From assembly GCF_000002995.4 (NCBI RefSeq), contig NW_025062477.1, positions 2,436,001-2,500,000 on the forward strand: a stretch of 64,000 nt of DNA, given 5' to 3'. How positions within the stretch are numbered: the stretch's first letter is position 1; the number at the start of each line of letters is the position of its first letter. Source of the stretch: Brugia malayi. Lineage: Eukaryota > Nematoda > Chromadorea > Rhabditida > Onchocercidae. The position numbers and the translations under genes were made by a program. Of the stretch, positions 1 through 12,600 are shown in pieces. The notes under the pieces are model-generated. The model did no database searches, had not been told where the DNA came from, and was given only the letters and a program-made list of their open reading frames with translations.

Positions 1-173
1 CGATTAGAAAAAAACAGGTGAAAAATGGATGAACAGCTCTAAAATGATTAAAAAAGAAGGAAAGGTGTGGAATAATTACTGAATACCTGTAATTGTTGTA
101 ATTTTATTCTTGAAATCCAATGATTTCGTTTTTTCCTTTTTTTTTTTTTTTTTTTAATTTCTTTTTCTTTTAG

Positions 174-3100
174 GATATCAAACAAAGTGATCAACGAGAG
201 AAACGACAGGTTTAATTTTTTCTTTCTTTTTTTATTAGATTATCAGTAGTACAGCAATATTCTGTAATACATTCTAATACAATTTTTTATCAAAAAAAAA
301 AAATTAAATTATTTTATTAAATTTTAGATCTAAAATTTTTTGTTTCACTTTCCTTTTTTTTTTGTTCATTTTTTAGGAGATGAAAACATGTTCCAATGGT
401 CATCCAATTGTTTCTAATGGTAAATTAGCATATTCAAATGAACCAAATATATTTGGAGCTTATCCATCTGAAACGATTGCAATTGTACGTTGCAATGATG
501 GCTACACAATTTATGGTATATTTTTAGATGTAAAAAGTTATTCGCATAATTAATTTATTAATTTTTTCAAAAATTTTGCTTTTTTGTTTTTTTCTTATCT
601 TTTTAATATTTCAATTCAAATCATAAACAATACATAGGCTAAGTTAGATAAATAGTTCAAAGTGAAATATCACAAATTTAATTTTTGAAAAATTTTTATT
701 TGTTATAAGTTTTATTTTTAAAAAATTTATATTTGTCAACATTTGAGATATTAAAATGTCATTGCTAATATAATGTGATAATCTTTGCTAAAAATTATAT
801 TTAAATTTCTTCTCAATTATTTTGATCTTTCATTTTTTTTTTTTTTTTTTACAAAAATAGGAAAGCAGAAAGTTTGAGTATGTTTTTTCTTTCAAACAAA
901 ATTGTTATATTTAGGTGCGCTTTTGTCAGTATGTCAAGATTCTATTTGGAAACCACCAAATTTAGGAGTATGTATTCCCTCATCAACAGCTGCGTCAATT
1001 TCACCCAAAAATTCATGTTTATTTGGATTATTAACTCCAATTGGTGGTACCATAACTTATAATAAAGGTTTAAATTAATCATTTACTTCTTTTGAAAGTT
1101 TTAAATTTTCTATAATTTCATGATCGCCCACTTAATTGAAGTTAATTTTTATTTAATAGGTGGCGCATTTGGACCATTTCCGCCTGGTACCATAGCTAAG
1201 TTAAAATGTGTAAATGGTATCTCACATGGACCAGCGTTAGCTGTTTGTGATAATGGTTCATGGATTCCTCATCAAATGGGTCAATGTTCATTGTCAAATT
1301 TCGAAAATTCCTCAATTATTCGTTAGTTTCATTTAAATTTTTTTTTAATTTAAAAAATGAAATTTGAAATTTAATAATCAATTAAATGGTTAATAATGAA
1401 CGAAATTGTATAATATTTTGCTAGTTTTTTTTGAGAAAACTGTCATAAAATTTTATTCAGTGAAAAAATTCGAAAAACTTTTTCAGAAAAATTAAAGCTC
1501 GAGATTGCATCTTTTCATTTTAACTTTAGTAAGGTTACCCAAAAATGATCTACCCATCTAATTTAATAGCAAAGTATTTTCAGACTTTGTTTTTTTTTAC
1601 GAAAAGTTGAAATGGGATTATTGTGAGTTTTATCTTAATAGCACTTTGAATTATCTATCAAAAATTTAAATTTTGCCAAAAAAAAAAAAAAGAATGGAGG
1701 ATAAAAGCTTTTCGGAGAAATTAGAAATGAATTAAAATTAAAAAAAAGAAAAAACAGAACTCATTAACCGATAGAAAAGTTATAAATATTAAAATTTCTC
1801 TAAATTACCTTTTTTAATGCTAAATTTAATAACAATTAGAAATGAAACACAAAAATAGATTTTCTTATCTGAAGCGGAAATGAATTAATTTAAATTCTTT
1901 TATTTTGTTTACAATCAGTGGAACATTTTTTTAAAAACAAATTTTAAAAAAACAAAACAAAAATTTCTCTTTCTTCCTTTGAGAAAGGGAAAAAAAGAGC
2001 AAATATCTATAAAATTAATGAAATGCATTATGATAAGATCAAAAATTTATTTACATGTTCAGTAATTTTTTTTTTTTCAGTTTGTTTTTGTTTTGTTTTT
2101 TAAATTTTTAAAAAAAAAAAGATTAGAAAAGTGATTAAATTGAAATTACTTTATCAAACAATTAAAGCGATTGAAATTTTCCAAAATTTTAAGCATATAA
2201 AATATGAAATAACGAAAATATTACTTACCTTATTAAGTGTTTTATTAGGTACCTTATTAGGTTACCTTATTAACTTACATTATTAAGTATTTTATTACGT
2301 TTCCAGCTCATTTAAAAATCATAAATTTTTTAATTAGTTCTTCAATTATTCATTATCATCAAATTCGTTTGATTAAAGTAATACAATAATAAAAAGCAAT
2401 AGTTGAAGATTTGTTATTTGAGGTGTTTGGCGGTGAAATGTCGCAGTTAAAATTATTTTAAAATTCCTTTCTAAAATTTAAAATTGATTCTTTTAAAATT
2501 TCTTTTAAAATTAATTTTAATGACATCACAAGCGATTGAAGCATAACAGTTTTTCTCTTTATTATCATATTTTTTAAAATTTGAAAAATTTAAATTAATT
2601 AGTATCAGTACTAAAGCAATAAATAATTGAGAAAGTCAAAGGTTAACATTAAAAAATGATATTATCCAAATATTCACTTAATAGCAAAGTTTCATCACAA
2701 TAAAATTTTAATATTTATCGAATATCTTCTTAAAATTATTAACAAAAAAAAGAAAAGAAAACATTCGGAAAATGTAATTTTATTCGAAAAATTTTTTTCA
2801 AATAAAAAAAAAAAAAAAAAATTTAAACAAGAAAAAGAAAATAATTTATATATTAAAATCTATACTAAAAATATTAAATTTTAATTAAAATGAAAGTTTT
2901 GCATTTAAATGAAATTAATAGTAAAATTTCAGAATCCGTTTCTAACTGTATGAATGATTATCCAGTACCAGAAAATGGTTTTGTTGTTTATTCAAACAAT
3001 GCTAATAACCATCGGCCATTTGCGCCATTAACCAGAGCCAATGTACAATGCAATCCTGGCTATCTACCAATTGGCCCAATAATTGCAATTTGTCACAATG

Positions 3101-6100
3101 GAATTTGGTATCCATCGATGTCAACGCAATGTATTCGGTATAATAGTGGTAGTATGTGTTACTTTTTTAAATTTAATTTTTTTTTTTTAATTTACTTTTA
3201 AAAATACACCAAAAATACTTTTTTAATTTATTGTCAAAAATACAAAAAAAAAAAAAAAAAAAAGAAAAAAAGAGGAACATTTTAAAAACAAAAATTAAGT
3301 TAAAGTTAAGTTAAATCTATATGATACAATAAAATTAATTAATTAATATTTACGCAATATAAATTATATTTTAAAGAAAAAATGAAAAAAAAAAAATGAA
3401 AAGAAAATTCCATATGAAATTATTTTTCTTTTCTCAGACAATGATTTCATAGTAATTTTAAAATCTTCTTTTTTTTTTTTAAGTATTTTAAATGTTACAG
3501 GTTAATTACCTCATTAATAATTAACTTTGACAGGTAATTGTGTTACCGGTATAGCACCACCAATGAATGGTTATATTACCTATAGCACCGGTTCAAACAA
3601 AAGGCCATTTCCATCAGGAACGGTTGCAACTATCAGTTGTGATTATGGTTTTAAATCAGTTGGTGCAATTTCATCCACATGTTTAAATGGCATTTGGTCA
3701 CCATTAGTACTGGGACAATGTGTTGACACAAAATCAAAACTTTTTGGTAGTATTTCATTTCCATACTTTAAATATTTTTTATTTTTATTACAAAATTTTT
3801 TTAACAAAATTAATATAAAATATATGTTTTTTTTTTCTTGCATTCAATATTTTTAAATACTTTTATTTTTACCAAAAAATTTTTAATAAATTAATGAAAT
3901 ATATTTTTGTATTTAATAAAATAGTTTCTTTTTTTTTTAAAAAATTTACAGGTGTACCAATTGAAAGTTCAATAAGTGTAACTGAAGCAAAATATTGTCC
4001 ACCGCTTGTATCACCTATTAATGGACAAATATTTTATTCAAATAATTCAAAAATGGGGACATTTCCTAGTGGTACCATAGGTACCGTTATTTGCAATTCA
4101 AATTATATACCACTTGGCTTATCAACCGCTGTATGTACCAATGGTGTTTTTTCACCATTAATTTTAGCAAATTGTATACCGGAACCAAAAAATGTTGAAA
4201 GTATGAAAATTTTTTTTTTTTTTTAATTAAACAAATTTTAATTTTTCATTTTTTTTTCTAGTAAACAAAATTTCTTGCAACTTTTAATTATTAAATAAAA
4301 ATTTCAAAAAAAAAAATTTTATTTTAATTTTTTCTAGAAAATTTCAGATTTATTACAAATTAAAGAATTACCATGCATACCGATACCAAAACGAACCAAC
4401 GGTGAATTGAAATATTCAAATAGTATTGCACCTATATATAATTCAAAAACAACTGCAAATCTTGTATGCAACCTTGGTTTTGTTCCAATTGGTCCAATCG
4501 AGACAACCTGCATAAATGGTAACAATTTTTTTTTAATTTTAATTTTATTATTGAAAAAAGCAATTTAATTGAGAATTATTTAATTTGAATTAGAATTAAT
4601 CAACAATAGAATTAACCAAATTTTAATTCATTATAATAATTAGATTTTTATAAAATGACAAGTTCAGATATTTTGTAATTGCAAAAAAAAAAATTTTTTT
4701 TAAAATATAACCTAAATACTTTAACATAACAAATATTTTTTGCTATGAAATAATTTAAAAATTGCTTCATTTTTTTAGGTCAATGGCAACCAACGTTAGG
4801 CTTTTGTCAACAAAGTATAATTGGTCCAGAAACAAGCCAAGTTTTTATTCCTGGCCAATGTCTATTTGAATTACCTGCTATAGCAAATGGAAACATTCGA
4901 TATTCTGCCGTAATCTTTTATTCTAATTTAAAATTTAAATTAAATGAAATAAATTTTGTTATTTTGTTTTAATTAATTTATTATTACTTATATTAAACAT
5001 TTACTGATAAGGCTAAAGTATCTTGCAAATATTAGCCAAGAAGAATAATGTTACTTGAAAATTTTTGATTAATTTTTTTTTTGAATTATTATTTTAGGAA
5101 AATATATTGCCACCATATAATAGTGGAACAACAGCGGTATTAATTTGCAATAGTGGTGCAACTCCAATAGGAACCAAATTATCAACCTGCATTAATGGAT
5201 CGTGGAATCCACCGATATTAGGCCAATGTCCAATGAATGGTAGGTATAGGTAAATAAATTGAGTACCAAGAAGAATTTAAATTAATTTATTCATTTCAAA
5301 TTTTTTGAATGTATAAAATTTTATTTCATCAATGTGCAGTAAATTGATTTTTCACCTTTTTTTTTTTGTTTTTACTTTAAGTTAAATAAAAAATAATTAT
5401 GCAATTACTTCATTATGTATAAATAATGCTAACATTTACAAAATGTAAACTAATTGTTTATTGTTTATGTAAATTACATCACTATGACAATATTCAATAA
5501 TAAATGATTTATAAATATTGCTACTTAATAGTGAAATTTAAATTTTAATTAATGATAGAATTTAAATTCTAAATGTTTAATAGTAGAATTTAAATTTTTA
5601 AAACATAAATATGGATTTAAAAAAAAAGAGGAAAGAAGATATTTCTTCTTTGGTAAACAAAAAAAAAAAAACAAAAGATTATAAATATTTTTATGAATAA
5701 TACATTTCATTCTTTGATATTTCATAGTAATTAACTGTTCGATTAAGAAAATAAGATAATTTATGCATATTTCATAAAAAAAATAAATAAAGAAAGAAAA
5801 AGTGAATCAAAAATTCAAATTTTTTTTTTTATTTAAACTCAATTATATTTGCTTATTTAAAATTTTCACACTAACACACATACGCTTGCACAAAAAATTT
5901 AAATTTTATTCAATTTTTTTAAAAAATTTAAGAATGTTTCACATCACAAATTAGCTAATAATAACACATAACATTAGCTATTTTTATTTTATACTTAATT
6001 AATTAATAACACATCTTCTATATACTTTTTTTTGATCATAATTTATTATTTCAGGTCATGGTAGAGATTATTTACTATTTCAGGTTATGGTACAGATAAT

Positions 6101-7694
6101 TTACTATTTCAGGTTATGATGGAGATTATTTACTATTTCAGGTTATGGTAGAGATAATTTGGGAATTAGATTAAAACAAAATACGCTAGCAACAATTACC
6201 TGTCCTACTTCGCCACCTGTTTCTAATGGAAAGGTAAATATTTAGGCTAATTTTTTTTTCATTCTTTAAAATCAAATTTTAAAAATTTAAGGTAATTTTT
6301 TGTATTGTAATAGAATGTAAAATAAAAAAAGAAAAAAGATAAAATTAAAAAAAAAAAAAAAGATTAAACATTAAGGCTAATACAAACAAACGTAGAACAA
6401 TTAGACTAAGACAAAAAACATTTGGATGAAAATTTATAATTTAATAATTTATAATATTTTTTCATAACATTTTTTCTTTAATTTATTTAAATTTGATAGA
6501 AATTAAATTTAAAATAATTTCAGATATATTATAGTAATATGAGTAAAAATGATAAATACGCAGCTAATACGATAGCAAATTTAATTTGTGATGATGGTTA
6601 CGTATTAGTGGGACCGTCAACATCTTACTGTCAAGGTGGCATTTGGTCACCTTGGCCTGGTGTTGGTAGCTGTCAACCTTATGAACAAAACCAACAATAT
6701 ATTACAAATAAAATTAAACAAACGGATGTTTTTTGTTCTAAAATATCATTTACACCTGCAAATGGAATAGTTAGTATTTTCCCTTTTTTCATTAAAGAAA
6801 ATGCTAATAAATATTACTGATCAAAGATAATTTTAAAATCTTAAAAAAAAAAAAAAAATGAAAGAAAAAAGCTTAATAAATCAAAATTTCAAGAATTTAT
6901 CATTAAAATTAATAAATTTAACCATTTTAAATTCAACAAAGTTTAATCTAACTTTTGTTATTCTTTATTTTATAGATAATTTATAAAAATAATGAAAATA
7001 CCAATTGGTATCAAAATGGCGCAAGCGCAAAATTACAATGTAATCCTGGCTATCAAATTTATGGTAAACAAATGACATATTGTCATGATGGCTTATGGAT
7101 ACCACCAATTGGAATTTGTCAACAAATTAAAATTAATGATTCTTGTGAACCATTAAAATCTCCACAAAATGGAAAGGTATATTCTTTTAGTATATTTTAA
7201 CTTTTTGTTTTTTCTTACATTTTAAATTATTGAAATTATTTTAATCATAATTTTATAATTTCTATTCTTTTATATTTCTTTTTATTACAATAATATACGA
7301 AAATGCTTTTAATTTTTAATTTTTCTTCTTATAAACTATTATTTGATCAAAAGAAATTTGCATAAAACTTCAAAAGAAAAAAACGACTAATTCTTCTTTT
7401 TTTTTTTTTTTTTTTGTTCTTTGGATAGATAATAGTTCGTAAGGATAGACATTAAAGTAATTAGTATAGTAAAGTAATTAGTATAGTAAATAGTTAATAA
7501 AGTATTTTCAGGTTTACTACATTTACAACAATTACACAAAAGATTATCAAATCGGTACGACGGCTATTTTAAGCTGCCGGAAAGGATATCGGATAGAAGG
7601 TGTGACAACATTAATATGTAACAATAATGGTTGGACACCAAATGATGGTTTTGGAATTTGCATTCCTGTTGATAACATTTTCCGGAAACACTGA
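174..7694 (+). CDS. Multi-module sushi (CCP/SCR) domain protein, 5' partial
   Basis: This encodes a chain of at least ten sushi modules, a disulfide-bonded extracellular fold used for protein binding. My exons are 174-209, 377-515, 915-1067, 1160-1321, 2931-3148, 3534-3746, 3952-4200, 4348-4518, 4779-4909, 5098-5239, 6142-6233, 6524-6769, 6976-7176 and 7512-7694 (stop TGA). All phases agree; most junctions are phase 1 and several split a Gly codon. Each module shows Cys, then Asn-Gly, Tyr-Ser, Phe-Pro-x-Gly-Thr, Cys, and Cys-x-Asn-Gly-x-Trp-x-Pro ending in Gly-x-Cys. The first visible exon has a dibasic Lys-Arg. The signal peptide must lie to the left. Two models are possible. If the donor at 1322 is used, a 1.6-kb intron joins everything into one gene. 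If not, TAG at 1324-1326 ends one gene and a second begins near 2890, but that ATG lacks a signal peptide, so I favour one gene. Ligand and function are unknown. Confidence 0.88.
1322..2930 (+). other. Long AT-rich intron (or intergenic gap) in the sushi locus
   Basis: A 1.6-kb stretch with no sushi-like exon or other coding signal on either strand. It holds poly-A and poly-T runs and a cluster of imperfect CCTTATTA repeats near 2225-2300. The donor after 1321 and the acceptor at 2930 join in frame (CAA codon), which favours an intron. Confidence 0.6.
6055..6141 (+). repeat. Three tandem 29-bp copies of a 3' splice site
   Basis: Three head-to-tail 29-bp units at 6055-6083, 6084-6112 and 6113-6141 each end in TACTATTTCAG, directly before the sushi exon at 6142. 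Together with the acceptor at 6054 this gives four consecutive usable-looking AG sites. Because 29 is not a multiple of three, only the last acceptor (6141/6142) keeps the sushi frame open. The three upstream ones run into stop codons. Confidence 0.85.
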
Positions 7695-9672
7695 TAATGA
7701 TAATAATATGAATGTAATATTCTGAAACTTTCACAGTAGGTCAGAGATCATTTATGATATCAATTTTAATTGTGGAAAATTTCAAGTTATTTATCATAAA
7801 TGTAAATTATTTTTTCGATTAAATATTCAATTACTTAGAGTTATTTAGGTTATGATCAAAATTTAGTAATCTTTTTAAGTATGTAATTTATTTGAAAAGA
7901 AAACTGAAAATTTTTTGGATTAAATTAATTTATATCACAAATACCAATGAAATTTTTACACAAAATCCATTACTGATAGATGTCATTTCGTAGTTTAAAA
8001 TTACATAACTTTTATTTAAAAAAAAAAAAAAAAAAAAAGAGAAAAGAAAACTTTCGTTTTAGCTTCAATTGTTGATTTTAAATTAATTTATTTGTAAAAT
8101 AATCAAAAATATATTTTGAATTAAAAAAATATAATTTCGATTGTTTTTCGTTATTTCATTTTTCAGTAATTGTTTGTTATTGAAATTCATTGAGAAACGA
8201 ATTTGAAGAACAAAGTAAAATGAAGAAATTAGAAAAAATATGGTAAAGTCTTTTTTTTCTTTTTTTTTTTTACGTTCACGTTGAAATTATCATTTGCATT
8301 TTGCCTTATTTGAAAGCTTTTCACTCTCATCAACAAATACTAATAATGCACAGAATGATTTGCATGCAACTTTTTACGTAATACAATATGACGTAAATAC
8401 TATAACGTGATACACGTGTTATAAACTAATTCCAATCAATACGTCTAAAGATAGCTATAGTTAATTTTTTTCTCCTTGAATAGAATTTTTAATTTTTAAA
8501 AATGTAAAGCAAACAAAAATTGAAATTTTTATTCAAAGTTAAGAAAATTTCAGAAAAAAAAAATGAAAAATTAAAAAAAAAAAGTTTTTTTTTTTTTCAT
8601 TGTATTTTATTTATGAAATAAATAAAGCATATTAATTTGACTTCATTAAATTAATCATATTAATTATGCTAAATTGTTTACATAAAAGAGAAATTGGTTA
8701 ATAAATGTAATGCATTCCATTATTTTTTCTTTTTGCTTCGATTTTGTTTTAATTTAATTATTTCAAAATTTGATATTTACACTGAATGCATATTGGACAA
8801 TAATAAACAGCGAAAATAAATAACAAAATGTGTAATATACAACAAAAATAACAAAAAAACAAATAAAATTGAGCATAATGCTAATAAATAAAACATATAA
8901 TAAATTAGCTATGACTCATATCTCATAAGTAAATTTAAATTTTAAATTTGATATAAATGTTTGAAGGAAAGATGATAATGACAGAGAAATATTTATTTTA
9001 GTAATGGAATACAATATAATTTAAGAAATATTAACAAAAAATTCAATTCAAAAATTCTTTTAGACTTGCAAAATTACTTTTTTGATTACAATTTCTTTTT
9101 TCTTTTTTATAATAAATTTTGATTATATAATTTTTTTTTTCTTTTTTTTATAATTTTTTATAACAGTTTAAATTAATTGATAATTGAAAATGATAATTTG
9201 TGGGTTCAAATTTGATAAAATCATGAATAATTCATTTGTTTATAACCAACAAAAATTGAAAATATTTTAGATTTTAATCATTTAAAAGAAAAAGTTTTAC
9301 TATAATTTTAATCAAATTTAAAAATTAAAGTAAATTGACAAATCATTAAAGCAATTATATACCTGCGAAATTGAAAAATTAAATATCGATCTGTAATACT
9401 TGTTAACTTTAATCAATAAATCATAACAGAATAGTAAATGAAATATAATTTGATTCAAAGTTTACTTTTATATGTTTATTGAAAATTAAACAAATTAAAT
9501 AATTAAAATTTAAAATAATCTTAACTTTTAATTTGAAGAAAATATTTAGTGTGAGAAAATAAAATTTTTTAGTATAAAGTTTAAAATTTAGTAAAAAAAA
9601 ACAAATAATTACCATTGAATTTAATAATTCAATTAATTGCTATCACGTAGAATGTTTTAATATTATTATAGT
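7695..9672. other. Intergenic, convergent between sushi and CD36-like genes
   Basis: About 2 kb of AT-rich DNA between two convergent genes. It should contain both 3' UTRs. I see poly-A and poly-T runs and no supportable gene; short open frames here are AT-rich and lack splice context or family resemblance. Confidence 0.6.
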
Positions 9673-12600
9673 TTATTTGACCTTTTGAAAATATCTCACT
9701 AAGGTCAAAATGCCATATGCTATTAAAATGCATATTCCCGAGATAATAAAAATAATTCTTATCCATCTAACATATTTTGGGATTAATATTAAATTAGTAA
9801 AAAACATCTTGAAGAAATCATCGGAAAGTTCACCGTGCACTCGAATTAAAATCATTGGTGTCATCAAATTTGGCAATCGAGTTGCAATCCTACAAAAATA
9901 AAATTTTTATTTACATTTTGTATTTTTTGAAAAAATACAAATTAAAATTTCACAGTATATTTCTATTAATTGTTCCATTACTGTAATTTCAAAATTAAAA
10001 TTTGGAAAATTTTATGAGATATATAATAAATTTTAATTGCACTCAAATTACTGTGATTGATAAACAAATTGTTATTGTTGAAATATTATTTTAAAATTTA
10101 AAAAAGGGAGAGAGAAAGAGAGAGAGAGTAAAACTTACGTTGATTCATTTGTTTGAAACATAGGAAATGATATCATTAGTTGAATATTAATTTGCATCAG
10201 TAATCCTGTCAACTGCGGGGGAAAAAAAAATGTTAAAATTAAAAAATTTCAATATTTCTATATTTTTTTAAATTTTACATTTTAAAAATGTAAGATAACT
10301 ATTCATAATGGCAATATAACTAATTTCTGATTTTGAGATGAAAAAAAAAAAATTATTAAAAATCTGATATTTACCGGTTCTCGAGTAAATGTAAATGTTG
10401 ACGGTTTAACATTGAATTGTGGAAATCCAATTACCGAATTAATAACTTCTTTTGGAGAGTAAGAAAAATAAGGTGGTGATATGATTGCTGACATTGGTAA
10501 TGTCTCATTTTTGCCTAAATTAAAAAATTAAATGTGTATTTTGGTTTAATTTGCAATGATAATTTACACTTTCAAATTTTTAAAAGTGAAATTTTGAATT
10601 TACATTTTAATTTTAAGTTATTTAAAAAATACTGTAATTTTAGCCTTCATAATATAACAAAATGCTAAAAGTGCAAAAATGATGTTAAAAACGAATTAAC
10701 GATGAATCTGAAAATTGCAAAATTAAAAATGGCAAAAAAAAGTAATTATTTTAAAAAGTTAAAGTAAGAAATTTAACATTGCTGAAATGATTTGGTAGTG
10801 AAGGTATCAAATATAGCAAAAATAATAGGTATTACGTATTACTTTAAACATAAGAGAAAAGATACCCGGGAAACAGACAAGCGGGAACATTCCGGGAGGT
10901 AATAGGTAAGTTCCATCTACATAATTCCCTTTGCAACAGTGATGACATAAATTTTGCTCTAATAAACAATTAATACTTATATTTGAACATGGAGTAAAGT
11001 TATTACTTCTTGTCATTCTGAAATTTTACAAAAATTACCCAAAATTAGTTTTAATAATTCAATGAAATGCAACAAAATATTAAGCTGAAGAAATGAATTA
11101 ATCTGAAATAAAATACTAAAAATGGACCAAATGATTAATTTCATATCAATTACTTATAACAAAATAATTGGATGTCACAATTTCATATAATAGATAATTT
11201 CAGTTTTTCAAAATTTCCATTTCAAATCATACAGTTTAAATTTATTTGAATTAGAAATGTAAATTGCTTCTTACTTTGAGCATGGATTCCATTCCGGAAA
11301 ATATTTGATTTGTTCAAGATTACGATATCGGAAACCGATACGTTCATTACTAATTGTATCAAATTCATCTTGTGGAACCGTAAATTCTACACTTTTCATT
11401 TTTTTATAAGTGGAATGTTTAGAAAATTCTGCGACAAATGATCTAAAAAACGTATAAGAAACAGAAATAAATAACTTATAAATTTTATTTTCTTTTTAAA
11501 AAAAAAATCAGTTTAATTAGTTTATTATTAGTTTAAGCAATTTCGTTTAATTTAAAAGTTTTAAAAAAATACTAATATGAAATTAAAACAAAAAAATGAC
11601 CGTACCGACACAAAAATGAGCTGAAAAATGGAAGAATACTACTGGACGTTAAATGAAACGGTGCAAAACTTCCGGTATCTAAAATTTAAAATTATTTTAC
11701 CAAAAAAAAAAAAAAAAAAATTTTTTTGAAAAAGAAATTTTAAAAATAAAGTTTTCATTTTTCTGCAAAGAGATCAATCTGATTATTAGTAATACATATA
11801 CTTTGTTGTGAAAATATAAATTAAGAAAATTTCACTTTTTACTTTTTTATACTTCCACTTTAAACATCATCTTCATATTCAATAAATATGCAATTTTTAG
11901 TAAAATTTCACAAATTTAAGAAAATGTAATAATTTTAAATTTAAATTAAAAAAATTTCAAATTAAACTAAAACGAGTGACCAGTTCCATTGATCATTCGA
12001 GCTTGCCTAGTTTGCCACCATGATAATTGTAAATGATTGGATCCAGCCCAATTTTGAATTGCACCAATTGAATTAATATCTTTCTTACCCGTTTCAATAA
12101 TATAATCTTCATCATTCGAATTATTAAGCTGAATACGTAAAAGTTTACGTAAAGTTTTACGTGAACTTTTACAAAAACTTACATCAACGATAGAAAACAA
12201 AAATTAACGAAATGATGGAGAAAGGAAGCATTGAATTATTCTAATGAAGAAATAATTTAGGGTTATTAAGTATCTTAAAATTTTATTCAATAATTATGAT
12301 TAGTAATCATTTTAATAATGAAATATTTAATTGTTTCATTGTTTAGTTTAGACTTTTTGTTTTTGTTTTTTTTTGTTTTTTTTTTTAAAAAAAGGGTAAA
12401 TATAAAATGAAAATTGTGACTAACATAAATATTTTTCTTTATTTAAATATATGAAAAATTTTTTTTTAAGAAAATGACAAATACATACTCTGTAAAATAA
12501 TGCCAAATTTTTTAAATGAGGAATTTTGAGTGGAATAATTGGTTTACCATTGTTAAATTTGTCACCAAAATATTTGAAAATGGGTGAATTTGTGAGCGAA

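Noticed and set aside
9421..9615. 64-aa minus-strand frame downstream of the CD36-like stop
   Set aside because: Phe/Asn/Lys/Ile-rich, as expected from AT-rich noise, and located in the 3' UTR region.
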